32,444 nucleotides of DNA from Oscillospiraceae bacterium (GTDB taxonomy: Bacteria > Bacillota > Clostridia > Oscillospirales > Ruminococcaceae), in NCBI GenBank assembly GCA_017848125.1, contig JAGAJY010000165.1, forward strand, positions 1 to 32,444, given 5' to 3'. A program made the position numbers and the translations under genes. Position 1 is the stretch's first letter. The number at the start of each line of letters is the position of its first letter. Of this stretch, positions 1-8,977 are shown in pieces. The notes under the pieces were generated by a model, which was not told the DNA's origin, searched no databases, and saw nothing but the letters and a program-made list of their open reading frames with translations.

Positions 1-1
1 A

Positions 2-949
2 GAAATATGCGACAAGCTGGGAATCGATATGTCAATGCTTGCAAAGGTTTACGAATCCTGCGAGGTAACAGGCACTATAACCGAAAAGGCTGCAGAGCTT
101 ACAGGGCTTAAAGCAGGCACTATCGTTGTGGGCGGTGCAGGTGACAATGCAGCTGCGGCTGTGGGAACAGGCGTTGTTGCAGACGGAAGAGCCTTCACCA
201 CCATCGGCACCAGCGGAGTTGTTTTTGCGCACACATCCAAGGTATCAATTGACCCCAAGGGACGTGTTCACACCTGCTGTGCGGCTGTTCCGGGAGCATG
301 GCATATCATGGGCGTAACACAGGGAGCAGGACTTTCTCTCAAGTGGTTCAGAGACAATTTCTGCGCACCCGAAAAGGAAACCGCAAAATACATGGGCGTG
401 GACGAATATTATCTGATGGACAAGGAAGCGGAGACCGTTCCCATCGGCGCAAACAGGCTTCTTTACCTCCCTTATCTCATGGGCGAGAGAACACCTCATC
501 TTGACCCCAATGCGAGAGGAATGTTCTTCGGACTTTCCGCAATGCACACCAAAAAGGAAATGCTCAGAGCGGTTATGGAGGGCGTTGCATACTCCCTCAG
601 AGACTGCGTTGAGATCTGCCGTGAGATGGATATCAATGTTTCGGACATGATGGCTTGCGGCGGCGGCGGAAGCTCACCCCTTTGGAGGCAGATGCTTGCA
701 GATCTTTATGCATGCCCTGTAAAAACCGCTTCTTCCAAGGAAGGACCCGCTCTCGGAGTTGCTATCCTTGCGCTCGTCGGTGCGGGGGTATATAGCAGCG
801 TTCCCGAGGCTTGCGATGCGATATGCGGCGTTGACAAGGTTCAGAAGCCTGTCTCTGAAAATGTTCCCGTTTACGAGAAGTTTTTCAGGCTGTATGATAA
901 GATCTATCCTGCTGTCAGGGAGCAGATGAAGGAACTTGCGGAGATGTGA
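2..949 (+). CDS. xylB: Xylulokinase, C-terminal part (truncated by window edge)
   Basis: FGGY-family sugar kinase that phosphorylates D-xylulose to xylulose-5-phosphate in the cytoplasm. The frame is open to the left edge, so the first methionine inside the window is not the start; roughly the last 315 residues are present of a protein usually near 500. The segment GGAGDNAAAAVG carries the Asp expected to be the catalytic base of this family, and GGGGSSPLWRQMLADLY is the typical C-terminal FGGY ATP-binding stretch. The stop codon almost abuts the acetylesterase gene, so the two are cotranscribed. The cluster of xylan enzymes downstream favours xylulokinase over other FGGY kinases such as glycerol or gluconate kinase, which cannot be fully excluded from the C-terminal half alone. 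Confidence 0.88.
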   Translation, partial: EICDKLGIDMSMLAKVYESCEVTGTITEKAAELTGLKAGTIVVGGAGDNAAAAVGTGVVADGRAFTTIGTSGVVFAHTSKVSIDPKGRVHTCCAAVPGAWHIMGVTQGAGLSLKWFRDNFCAPEKETAKYMGVDEYYLMDKEAETVPIGANRLLYLPYLMGERTPHLDPNARGMFFGLSAMHTKKEMLRAVMEGVAYSLRDCVEICREMDINVSDMMACGGGGSSPLWRQMLADLYACPVKTASSKEGPALGVAILALVGAGVYSSVPEACDAICGVDKVQKPVSENVPVYEKFFRLYDKIYPAVREQMKELAEM

Positions 950-954
950 GAGTC

Positions 955-2850
955 ATGAGCGAAAAAATTTCATTAATGCGTTTCTTTGGCGATCATATGA
1001 TACTTCAGAGCGATAGGGAAAACTGCGCACGAGGCAAGGCGCCCGATGGCAGTTTCGTTGTTCTGAGTATAACAGACAGCCGAGGAGATCAGCGGAATAT
1101 ATGCTCACCCGCCGCCGAAAACGGTGTGTTTGAGCTTATCATCCCCCCCTATGAACCGTCATATGAAAGCTATGTGCTGACCTTTTCCTGCGATGGGGAA
1201 GAGATAACATTTACCGATGTTCTTTTCGGTGAGCTTTATCATATTAGCGGTCAGTCAAATATGGAGCTGCCGATATGCCGCACCATTGACCCCTTAGATC
1301 CGATCATCCCGAAGGGCAGCGGTTTTATCAGGGAATTTCGTGTGCCCGTTCAGTGCTGCTTTGGAAAAGACGAGGAATATGATGATTTTCAAGGCGGAGA
1401 GTGGAAGAGTGCCGAGGGCAATGACCTTATGAATATGAGTGCGGCGGGATTCTATTTTGCCGAAAAGCTTAATAAAATGCTGGATGTTCCTGTGGGTCTT
1501 GTAAACACTTCCGCAGGAGGTTCTCCCGTTGAGGCGAGAATGCCTTACAGTATGCTTATGGAGCTGGGGGGATATGAGGAATTTCTGTCTCGCTGCACTG
1601 TTCCCGATTACGAAAAGAATACTGCTGAGGCTGACAGGGCAAAGTACACTAAGTGGTGTGCTGAGCTTGAAAGCAAGGATAAAATCTCAAAGGACATTTT
1701 CACAGCGCCTGTGGAATTCACCAAATGCCGTATTCCCTTTTATTTCAGGGACGACCCTAAGCTATCGGGATTTTGCGGACGGATATGGTTCAGAAAAAAA
1801 TTTATCATTCCAGATGATATGGATCTGTCGGATGCTGTGCTTATCCTCGGTGCTATGATTGACGCAGACGAGATATTTGTTAACGGTGTTCATGCAGGAT
1901 CCACAGGCTATATGTATCCGCCCAGAATTTATCCTGTTCCCCAGGGAGTTCTTCACACAGGTGAAAATATCCTGCATATCCGCCTTGAGGTCAGACAGGG
2001 CATGGGCGGATTTGTTGAGGGAAAAAAATACTGTCTCAAATCGGGAGAAAATATCATTGAGCTTTCCGGCGAATGGGAATATGCTGTGGCTGCAAAGGGT
2101 GAATATATTGCGCCCGATGTGTTCTTTCAGGGACTGCCTCTTTCAATGTACGGTGCCCTTACCGCTCCCGCCTTCGGAATTAATTTCAGGGGACTGATAT
2201 GGTATCAGGGCGAATCCAATGACAAAGCTCCCGAAAGATATTACGATCTGTTCAAAGCATTTGTGAATATGTACAGGGATCGCTGCGGCTATGATATTCC
2301 CGTTATTTTTACTCAGCTTTGCAATTTTGATGACCCTGTACAGTGCGTTCCGCCGCTGTCATGGGCGCAGGTAAGAGAGCAGCAGCTAAAATGTCTTGAT
2401 ATACCCGAAACTGCCATGGCGGTGACAATTGATGTTGGTGAATCAAACGATCTTCACCCCATCAATAAGCGTGATGTGGGTCACAGGCTTGCTCTCTGCG
2501 CAGAACGGCTCATATATAAGGACAGACTTGTTCCCGAGGATATTTTTCCCGTCTCCGCAGAGATCACCGAAAAGGGCAGAGTGCTTCTTTCGTTTACGGA
2601 CAACAAGGCTGTGGTATTAAAAAATCCTGTGCCCAAGCATTTTGAGATGATTCTTTCAGACGGAAAGATCATCTGTCCGAGTGCTGAGCTTTGCGGCGAG
2701 GGTATCACACTTGAATATGAGAGTGAGGAAAATCCCGTATTGCTCAGATATGCTTATAAGAATGATCCTGCCCTGCCCGATCTGTTCAGCAGCGGGGGTC
2801 TGCCCCTTTCACCGTTCAGGATAGACATTACTCAGAAAGGAATGAATTGA
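955..2850 (+). CDS. SGNH-type acetylesterase (sialate O-acetylesterase-like), probable acetyl-xylooligosaccharide esterase
   Basis: About 631 residues with the three blocks of the sialate O-acetylesterase/SASA family: GQSNM with nucleophile Ser near residue 101, WYQGESN near 416-422, and DLHP near 499-502 giving the Asp-His pair. Between blocks, about residues 270-370 resemble a beta-sandwich of the GH2 N-terminal kind (IWFRKKF, then DEIFVNG), as seen in larger members. No signal peptide, so it acts in the cytoplasm. In this xylan operon the likely job is to remove O-acetyl groups from imported xylooligosaccharides; that substrate is inferred from neighbours. I chose ATG at 955 because GGAG at 940-943 sits 11 bases upstream; GTG at 946, overlapping the xylulokinase stop, is the alternative. 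The stop is one base before the TTG start of the GH10 gene. Confidence 0.85.
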   Translation: MSEKISLMRFFGDHMILQSDRENCARGKAPDGSFVVLSITDSRGDQRNICSPAAENGVFELIIPPYEPSYESYVLTFSCDGEEITFTDVLFGELYHISGQSNMELPICRTIDPLDPIIPKGSGFIREFRVPVQCCFGKDEEYDDFQGGEWKSAEGNDLMNMSAAGFYFAEKLNKMLDVPVGLVNTSAGGSPVEARMPYSMLMELGGYEEFLSRCTVPDYEKNTAEADRAKYTKWCAELESKDKISKDIFTAPVEFTKCRIPFYFRDDPKLSGFCGRIWFRKKFIIPDDMDLSDAVLILGAMIDADEIFVNGVHAGSTGYMYPPRIYPVPQGVLHTGENILHIRLEVRQGMGGFVEGKKYCLKSGENIIELSGEWEYAVAAKGEYIAPDVFFQGLPLSMYGALTAPAFGINFRGLIWYQGESNDKAPERYYDLFKAFVNMYRDRCGYDIPVIFTQLCNFDDPVQCVPPLSWAQVREQQLKCLDIPETAMAVTIDVGESNDLHPINKRDVGHRLALCAERLIYKDRLVPEDIFPVSAEITEKGRVLLSFTDNKAVVLKNPVPKHFEMILSDGKIICPSAELCGEGITLEYESEENPVLLRYAYKNDPALPDLFSSGGLPLSPFRIDITQKGMN

Positions 2851-2851
2851 T

Positions 2852-4078
2852 TTGGATAAATATGAACACCGAAAAGCAAGGAAAAAGCTTGTTATCACAG
2901 GTGCTGACGGAAAGCCTGCTTCCGCTAAGCAGGTGAGCGTCAAGCTTAAAGATCACAAGTTTTTATTCGGCTGGGGCGCATTTGACGTTTTGGAATACAC
3001 AAGCGCTGAAACCGAGGAGAAAAAAGAGCGTTTCTCTTCCCGTGCAAAGCAGTGGGAAGCACTTTTCAACTACGGTACACTGCCTTTTTACTGGGGTCTT
3101 TACGAGCCTTCCGAGGGAGATGTTCGGAAGGATCGTATGATGAAATGCGTTGACCGTATGGTAAATGACGGGGCAAAGGTAAAGGGTCATCCCCTTTGCT
3201 GGCATACGGTATGTGCCGACTGGCTTTTAAAGTACAGCGATGAAGAAATTATGCAGAGACAGCTTGACCGCATTACCCGTGAGGTGAGTGCTTTCAAGGG
3301 AAAGGTCGAGCTTTGGGACGTTATCAACGAAACGGTCATAATGCCCGATTTTGACAGATATGACAATGCTGTTACAAGACTTTGCAGGCATTACGGAAGA
3401 ATACCGCTTATCAAGTCGGTATTTGCAGCTGCAAAAGAGGCTGATCCCAATGCTATACTGTTAATAAACGATTTTAACACCTCCGAAAATTATGCGAATG
3501 TTATTGAAAAGTGTCTTGAAGCAGGCGTTCCCATCGACGCTATCGGCATACAGTCTCATCAGCATCAGGGGTACTGGGGTGCGGAAAAGCTTGAAAATGT
3601 GCTTCATCGCTTTGAGAGATTCGGATTGCCGATTCATTTTACGGAAAATACATTGATCTCAGGAAAGCCTATGCCCCCCGAGATAGTTGACCTTAATGAT
3701 TTTAATCCCGAAACCTGGGACTCACTGCCCGAATTTGAGGAACAGCAGAAAAATCAGCTTGAGGAAATGTACCGCATTTTATTTGCTCATCCGCTCGTTG
3801 AAGCGGTGACGGGCTGGGATCTTACCGACGGAGGCTGGCTCAATGCTCCCAGTGGTATTCTCAGAAGGGACGGCTCACCCAAGCCTGCTTATGATATGCT
3901 CTCGGGACTTATCAAAAATGAGTGGTCAACCGAATACTCGGCTGTGACCGATGAAAATGGCTGCTTTGAGCTTTACGGCTTCAAGGGCGAATATACCCTT
4001 ATTATCGACGGAAAAGAATATTTCGTGATGAATGACAGTAAGGACAGCGTGGAAGGCTTACAGTTATCTGAGAGGTAA
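2852..4078 (+). CDS. Intracellular GH10 xylanase
   Basis: Glycoside hydrolase family 10, cutting beta-1,4-xylosidic bonds with retention. GHPLCWHT, WDVINET (acid/base Glu160) and HFTEN (nucleophile Glu265) are the expected GH10 landmarks, and TGWDLTDGGW matches the late Trp-containing motif. There is no signal peptide, so the enzyme should act on short imported oligosaccharides, like the intracellular xylanases of Geobacillus glucuronoxylan clusters. Residues 8-40 (VITGADGKPA to FLFGWGAFD) and the last 40 residues form short beta-rich extensions around the barrel. The start is TTG, with AAGGA 11 bases upstream and no in-frame ATG nearby. It lies one base after the esterase stop and six bases before the alpha-glucuronidase. 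Confidence 0.92.
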   Translation: MDKYEHRKARKKLVITGADGKPASAKQVSVKLKDHKFLFGWGAFDVLEYTSAETEEKKERFSSRAKQWEALFNYGTLPFYWGLYEPSEGDVRKDRMMKCVDRMVNDGAKVKGHPLCWHTVCADWLLKYSDEEIMQRQLDRITREVSAFKGKVELWDVINETVIMPDFDRYDNAVTRLCRHYGRIPLIKSVFAAAKEADPNAILLINDFNTSENYANVIEKCLEAGVPIDAIGIQSHQHQGYWGAEKLENVLHRFERFGLPIHFTENTLISGKPMPPEIVDLNDFNPETWDSLPEFEEQQKNQLEEMYRILFAHPLVEAVTGWDLTDGGWLNAPSGILRRDGSPKPAYDMLSGLIKNEWSTEYSAVTDENGCFELYGFKGEYTLIIDGKEYFVMNDSKDSVEGLQLSER

Positions 4079-4084
4079 AATGCT

Positions 4085-6052
4085 ATGGATATACTTTATG
4101 ATTGCTGGCTTGCTTACGGCAAAGACGGATCTATGAAATGGACGGAAAAGTATCTCAGAAAGCTTTGCATTCTGTGCAGCGGCAGGGTGATAGGCTCTGC
4201 CGCAAAGGAGCTTGAAACGGCTTATAGACGGCTTGCGGGGAAGGATCCCGAAAGGATATCCAAGCCTTTTTCGGGCGGCTGCTTTATTCTTCGCATAAAC
4301 GAAGGCTTATGTGCGGGGGGATACCGAATTTCCGTTTCGGATGATAGCATTGTCGTTGAGGGCGGCGATGAAAACGGTGTTCTTTACGGAGTTTTCAGGT
4401 TTCTTGTCCTCGCTTCGGGCGGATATTCTCCCGAAAGCCTTAACATTACCGAAAAGCCCTTCTTTTCACTGAGAATGATAGATCAGTGGGACAATGCCGA
4501 CGGTTCGGTTGAAAGAGGTTATTCGGGCGCTTCAATTTTTTATGAGAAGGACAGACCCGTTTCGGATATGAAAAGACTGACCGATTATGCACGGCTTCTT
4601 TCCTCGGTTGGGATAAATGCCATTTGCATAAATAATGTTAATGTGCATAAGACCGAGACATATTTTATAACCGAGAAATTCCTTCCCGATATTGCAAAAA
4701 TTGCAGACGCTTTCTCTGATTACGGCATAAAGCTTTATCTGAGCGTAAATTTTGCCGCTCCTATGGAAATTGACGGACTGCCCACTGCAGACCCGTTGGA
4801 CGAAGGAGTTATTAACTGGTGGAAATGCAGAGCAGAGAATATTTACAGTCACATTCCCGATTTCGGAGGATTTCTTGTAAAAGCCGACTCGGAAAACCGC
4901 CCCGGTCCTCATAGCTACGGCAGAGATCACGCTGAGGGAGCAAATATGCTTGCAGCTGCCCTGAAGCCCTTTGGCGGCAATGTGATCTGGCGGTGCTTTG
5001 TATATAACTGCCACGTTGACTGGAGAGACAGGCATACCGACAGGGCTATGGCTGCGTATAGCAATTTCAAGCCTTTAGACGGCAAATTTGCGGACAACGT
5101 ATATCTTCAGATCAAAAACGGTCCTATGGATTTTCAGATCAGGGAGGCTGTATCGCCGCTGTTCGGAGCAATGTCCGATACAAACTGTCTGTGTGAATTT
5201 CAGATAACTCAGGAATACACGGGACAGCAGATAGATCTTTGCTATCTTGTTCCCATGTGGAAGGAATGTCTTGATTTTGATACATATCATGGCGGCAAAG
5301 GCTCCCTTGTAAGCAGAAATGTTCTGGGAGCGGCAGGAGTATCAAATGTGGGCAGCGACCTATGCTGGACGGGAGATCCTCTTGCGGGCGCTAATCTTTA
5401 CGGTTACGGCAGGCTTGTTTTTGATCCCGGGCTTTCGGCTGAGCAGATAGCGGAAGAATGGGTAAGGGCGGCGGTTACTGCCGATAATGAAGCCGCCGAT
5501 ACCATATGCCGTATGCTTTTGTCATCACGGGAAATCTACGAAAGCTACACATCTCCTCTGGGCGTGGGCTGGATGGTGACGCCACATTATCATTACGGGG
5601 TGGATGTTGACGGATATGAGTATTCCCCTTGGGGAACCTATCATTATTCCGACAGAAACGGCATGGGAGCGGACAGGACAAAAGCAACGGGTACAGGCTA
5701 CACTGCACAGTACGCTTCTCATAATGAGGAGATGTATGAAGATCTCTCCACCTGTCCCGAGGAGCTGCTTTTGTTTTTTCATCATCTTCCCTACACCTAT
5801 ATGTTAAAAAGAGGAAAGACCCTGATACAGCATATCTACGATAGTCATTTTGAGGGATCGGAAAAAGCTGAGGAGCTTCTATTGCAATGGAGATCCCTTA
5901 AAGAAAAGCTGCCCGCTGAAATATATTCAGAAGCGGAAAACCGATTTGAAAAACAGCTTCTGAACAGCAGACAGTGGCGGGACGTGATAAACACATATTT
6001 CTTCCGCAAATCGGGGATAGATGATATTCATGGCAGAAAAATTTTCAGGTAA
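4085..6052 (+). CDS. aguA: GH67 alpha-glucuronidase
   Basis: Removes 4-O-methyl-glucuronic acid from the non-reducing end of aldouronic acids made by GH10 xylanases. At 655 residues it is close to the family's usual size. The three active-site segments are present: GFLVKADSE (acid Glu270), [17 protein letters not shown] (Asp349) and CEFQITQEY (Glu377), matching the Glu and Asp/Glu pair known in Cellvibrio and Geobacillus GH67 enzymes. No signal peptide, so cytoplasmic. GAGAGG-like Shine-Dalgarno sequence (GAGAGG, about 4070-4075) precedes ATG at 4085. It directly follows the intracellular GH10 gene, the classic pairing for glucuronoxylan use, and ends the tight block of four genes; 136 bases without a gene follow. 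Confidence 0.95.
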   Translation: MDILYDCWLAYGKDGSMKWTEKYLRKLCILCSGRVIGSAAKELETAYRRLAGKDPERISKPFSGGCFILRINEGLCAGGYRISVSDDSIVVEGGDENGVLYGVFRFLVLASGGYSPESLNITEKPFFSLRMIDQWDNADGSVERGYSGASIFYEKDRPVSDMKRLTDYARLLSSVGINAICINNVNVHKTETYFITEKFLPDIAKIADAFSDYGIKLYLSVNFAAPMEIDGLPTADPLDEGVINWWKCRAENIYSHIPDFGGFLVKADSENRPGPHSYGRDHAEGANMLAAALKPFGGNVIWRCFVYNCHVDWRDRHTDRAMAAYSNFKPLDGKFADNVYLQIKNGPMDFQIREAVSPLFGAMSDTNCLCEFQITQEYTGQQIDLCYLVPMWKECLDFDTYHGGKGSLVSRNVLGAAGVSNVGSDLCWTGDPLAGANLYGYGRLVFDPGLSAEQIAEEWVRAAVTADNEAADTICRMLLSSREIYESYTSPLGVGWMVTPHYHYGVDVDGYEYSPWGTYHYSDRNGMGADRTKATGTGYTAQYASHNEEMYEDLSTCPEELLLFFHHLPYTYMLKRGKTLIQHIYDSHFEGSEKAEELLLQWRSLKEKLPAEIYSEAENRFEKQLLNSRQWRDVINTYFFRKSGIDDIHGRKIFR

Positions 6053-6115
6053 TAATTGCACAAAAAATAGGAAAAACTGCACAATAATCGGCAGGAAAGA
6101 CTGGGCTGAATAACA

Positions 6116-6121
6116 TATAAT
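6116..6121 (+). promoter_or_regulatory. Possible -10 element (TATAAT) before the transaldolase-like gene
   Basis: The 136-base gap between the alpha-glucuronidase and the transaldolase-like gene is AT-rich and holds a perfect TATAAT about 70 bases before the ATG. No good -35 hexamer lies 17 bases upstream, so this is only a candidate for a second promoter within the xylan cluster. Confidence 0.3.
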
Positions 6122-6188
6122 ATAAATTAAAGATGGCTGATGCATGAAGCCCGTCTAAAAAGTATTTTAATTGAAAGGATAAGATATT

Positions 6189-6836
6189 ATGAAGCTTTTT
6201 ATTGACACTGCAAATGTTGACGATATCCGCTGGGCAAATGACCTGGGCGTTATCTGCGGCGTTACCACCAATCCTTCCCTTATTGCCAAGGAAGGACGAG
6301 TTTTTGAAGAGGTCGTAAAGGAGATCACTACCATAGTTGACGGTCCTATCTCTGCCGAGGTCATCTCTCTTGAGGCTGAGAAAATGGTTGAGGAGGCTCT
6401 CCCTCTTGCAGCAATACATAAGAACATCGTTATCAAGCTCCCCATGTGCGAGGAGGGTCTTAAAGCCTGCAAAATGCTTACCGCAAAGGGAATTAAGACC
6501 AATGTTACCCTGATCTTCTCTGCTGCACAGGCTATGCTTGCGGCAAATGCAGGTGCAACCTTTGTATCTCCGTTCCTGGGCAGACTTGATGATATCGGCA
6601 TGGAGGGTCTGAAGCTCATTGAGGAGATCGTTCAGATCTTCAATGCGCAGTGTATCGAAACCGAGATCATTGCTGCTTCAATAAGAAATCCCATCCACGT
6701 TACCGCCTGCGCAGGACTTGGTTGCAATATTGCAACGATTCCCGCAAATGTTATCCGTCAGATGATAAAGCACCCGATGACCGACAGCGGTATTGAGCGT
6801 TTCCTCAAGGACTGGGAAGGCGCTAAAACCAAGTGA
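6189..6836 (+). CDS. Small transaldolase / fructose-6-phosphate aldolase family protein
   Basis: 215 residues, the size of the short TalC/MipB subfamily. It opens with MKLFIDTAN and GVTTNPSLI, typical of the family, and has the Schiff-base lysine at position 83 in [18 protein letters not shown] also fits. In this setting the likely role is transaldolase in the non-oxidative pentose phosphate pathway, handling carbon from xylulose-5-phosphate; the alternative, fructose-6-phosphate aldolase, cannot be ruled out from motifs alone. GAAAGGA at about 6173-6179 is a good ribosome binding site nine bases before ATG. Codon use looks that of a highly expressed gene. Confidence 0.9.
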   Translation: MKLFIDTANVDDIRWANDLGVICGVTTNPSLIAKEGRVFEEVVKEITTIVDGPISAEVISLEAEKMVEEALPLAAIHKNIVIKLPMCEEGLKACKMLTAKGIKTNVTLIFSAAQAMLAANAGATFVSPFLGRLDDIGMEGLKLIEEIVQIFNAQCIETEIIAASIRNPIHVTACAGLGCNIATIPANVIRQMIKHPMTDSGIERFLKDWEGAKTK

Positions 6837-6990
6837 TCAAGCCTGATTTTCACTAAAAATTAAGCTCTCTTTCAGGGTGTAAATCACGCAAAGAGATCTC
6901 TTTCATTTTGCACGTAATAGAAAAAAGCACATTTTTTGGTCAATTTTTCGACCACACAGCAAAAATTGAGTAGAAAGCGGATCGAAAATA

Positions 6991-6999
6991 TGCTATAAT
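6991..6999 (+). promoter_or_regulatory. Extended -10 promoter for the surface GH10 xylanase
   Basis: TGCTATAAT is a perfect extended -10 element in a 453-base gap. A TTGAGT at 6966-6971 is present but 22 bases away, too far for a standard -35, so recognition would lean on the extended -10. Transcription from about 7006 would give a leader near 280 bases before the ATG at 7290. Confidence 0.55.
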
Positions 7000-7005
7000 A
7001 TACTA

Positions 7006-7289
7006 TGCAGATAAGAATTTTTTTATTATCATTGTATAAAATAGCAAAAAACAATTGGATTTAATTCGAAGTCTTTATCTGTATAATAATTTTCGCATTT
7101 CGTAGCTCCCGGTTTACAAAAAATTATTTTCCGTTTTTTTCGGAAAATCCCTTTCATATTTTTTATGAGGATAATTTTTAGCGAATCAAGCTACCGATCG
7201 GCAAAACTGAGAACCGGATGTCATCTTGATTCTTTTGCGGAATTTTTTGCTGTGACCGCCATTATTCTCAAGAAAGGAATAGTCAAAAA
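7006..7289 (+). promoter_or_regulatory. Long structured 5' leader of the GH10 lipoprotein gene
   Basis: No reading frame of note lies here. Several complementary segments can be read directly: CAGATAA (7008-7014) with TTATCTG (7075-7081); ATTTTCCG (7126-7133) with CGGAAAAT (7141-7148) around a loop of seven T; and GAATCAAG (7183-7190) with CTTGATTC (7225-7232). GTAGCT (7102-7107) can instead pair with AGCTAC (7189-7194), and CCGGTT (7109-7114) with AACCGG (7212-7217), so alternative folds compete. AGAAAGGAA at 7271-7279 is the ribosome binding site. I do not recognise a known riboswitch class; a regulatory leader is an inference. Confidence 0.4.
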
Positions 7290-8945
7290 ATGAAGCTGAA
7301 AAAAGTTTATGCTTTTATCCTTTCAGCACTTTTGCTATCAGGATGCGCTGCCGCTGAGGCTCCTGCACAGGAAACTGCTGCAGAAAGCACTTCCGAGTCC
7401 GCCGCAGCCGAAGAGATCCTCAGTCTTGAATCCACACCTGCCGAAGAAACAGAGCTGCCCGTTATAAGCGAGGCGTTTTCCGACGAGAATTTCAGTGCCG
7501 AAAAAAGAGGAACTGTAATTCTCAGATATACCGAGGACGAGGCTGCCTCCGACAAGGGCGCACTGAGGATATTCAACAGAAACAACTCATGGGACGGCGT
7601 TCAGTACAATGCCGAAAAATTCAGAGGAAACGAGCTTGAAGCCGAAGGCTCGTTCCGCAGCGCAAATCCGAGCGTTAGGATCTCCGTTCAGTACAGCGTT
7701 AACGGAAACACTTCCTATAACACGATCGTGTCCGTTAATACCAAGGAGGATTCTTATTCCAAGGGCAGCGGAAAATATGAAATTCCCAAGAATGCTGAAA
7801 ATATCATCGTATATGTGGAAAGCGACAGGCTTGAGGAAATTTATATTGATGATCTCTCGGTAAAGGTCTGCGGAGAATATACATATTATCCCGAAGCGGT
7901 AGCTACGGAATATGTGGATACCTCCGATTACCCGTCGCTGAAGGAAGAATACAAGGATTATTTCAGGATAGGAACTGCAACATCCTCAAATCTTCTGGAT
8001 AATGAACCGTACATCAAGATAATCAAAGCTCAGTATAACAGCATGACATTGGGCAACAGCTTCAAGCCCGATTCAATTCTGGATCATAACAAAACCGTGC
8101 GTGATGTTGAGAAATATATGTATTCTCCCGCCGTTAAGTTTGACGCTGTAAAGAAAGAGCTTGATTATGCAAGAGACAATGGACTGACTGTAAGAGGTCA
8201 CACCCTTCTTTGGCACAATCAGACGCCTGAATGGCTTTTCTATAAGAATTACAATATCGGCGGCGAGCTTGCCGACCGGGAGACGATGCTTTCACGAATG
8301 GAAAACTACATAAAAAATGTTATGGAGTGGACCGAGGAAAATTATCCCGGACTTGTAAGGACATGGGATGTTGTAAACGAAGCTGCCGATGACGGCGGCG
8401 GAATGAGAAAGAGTCTTTGGTATCAGACTGTGGGCGAGGATTACATCGAGCAGGCATTCAAGTTTGCAAGAAAATACGCTCCCGAGGATACAAAGCTTTT
8501 CTACAATGATTACAATTCCTATCAGACCCGCAAGCAAAACGATATTATCACATTCCTCCGTCCTGTTGTGGAAGCAGGCAATATCGACGGAATGGGAATG
8601 CAGTCACATATAAATGTTGATATAAGCATATCACAGTATATGGCTGCTCTGCAGAAATATTACGACGAGTTGGGACTTGAGATAAACGTGACCGAGCTTG
8701 ATGTATGCAGGGGCAAAGGCGACGACTGGCAGCAGGAACAGGGCGAATATTATAAAGAGTTCATGTCAGAGATACTAAAGCTCCGTAAAAACGGCATACC
8801 CATTACAAGCGTTACCCTTTGGGGAATAAGTGACACCGATTCATGGATGTCGTCAAAATACCCGCTTATCTTCAATGATGATCTCAGCAGAAAACCTGCC
8901 TTTGACGGAATGATCGAAGCAGTACAAAATCAGCAAAAACAATAG
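7290..8945 (+). CDS. Surface GH10 endo-1,4-beta-xylanase lipoprotein with an N-terminal CBM-like domain
   Basis: 551 residues. The N-terminus is a lipoprotein signal with lipobox LLSGC (lipidated Cys19), followed by a Glu/Ala/Ser/Thr-rich linker to about residue 60. Residues 65-195 (GALRIFNRNNSWDGVQYN to EEIYIDDLSV) look like a CBM22/CBM4-9 type jelly-roll. The GH10 barrel runs from about 205 to 545: VRGHTLLWHNQTPEW, TWDVVNEA (acid/base Glu364), GMGMQSH, NVTELDV (nucleophile Glu469) and TLWGISD. It should cut xylan at the cell surface, making the oligosaccharides used by the cytoplasmic GH10 and GH67 enzymes. A strong ribosome binding site precedes ATG, and the binding-protein gene follows after 32 bases. 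Enzyme family is certain; the CBM family number is less so. Confidence 0.93.
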   Translation: MKLKKVYAFILSALLLSGCAAAEAPAQETAAESTSESAAAEEILSLESTPAEETELPVISEAFSDENFSAEKRGTVILRYTEDEAASDKGALRIFNRNNSWDGVQYNAEKFRGNELEAEGSFRSANPSVRISVQYSVNGNTSYNTIVSVNTKEDSYSKGSGKYEIPKNAENIIVYVESDRLEEIYIDDLSVKVCGEYTYYPEAVATEYVDTSDYPSLKEEYKDYFRIGTATSSNLLDNEPYIKIIKAQYNSMTLGNSFKPDSILDHNKTVRDVEKYMYSPAVKFDAVKKELDYARDNGLTVRGHTLLWHNQTPEWLFYKNYNIGGELADRETMLSRMENYIKNVMEWTEENYPGLVRTWDVVNEAADDGGGMRKSLWYQTVGEDYIEQAFKFARKYAPEDTKLFYNDYNSYQTRKQNDIITFLRPVVEAGNIDGMGMQSHINVDISISQYMAALQKYYDELGLEINVTELDVCRGKGDDWQQEQGEYYKEFMSEILKLRKNGIPITSVTLWGISDTDSWMSSKYPLIFNDDLSRKPAFDGMIEAVQNQQKQ

Positions 8946-8977
8946 TTAATATATAAAAAAATTATGGAGGTGTTGTT

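Noticed and set aside
6862..6903. Hairpin-like repeats (CTCTCTTT with AAAGAGAT) after the transaldolase-like gene
   Set aside because: The stem is short with a 17-base loop, or an uninterrupted palindrome without a loop, and no U-tract follows; I could not support a terminator.
7102..7232. Possible cyclic-di-GMP riboswitch suggested by GTAGCTCCCGGTTTAC
   Set aside because: The required upstream GGCAAAC and CGCAAAG-type conserved segments of the GEMM-I class are absent from the AT-rich leader.
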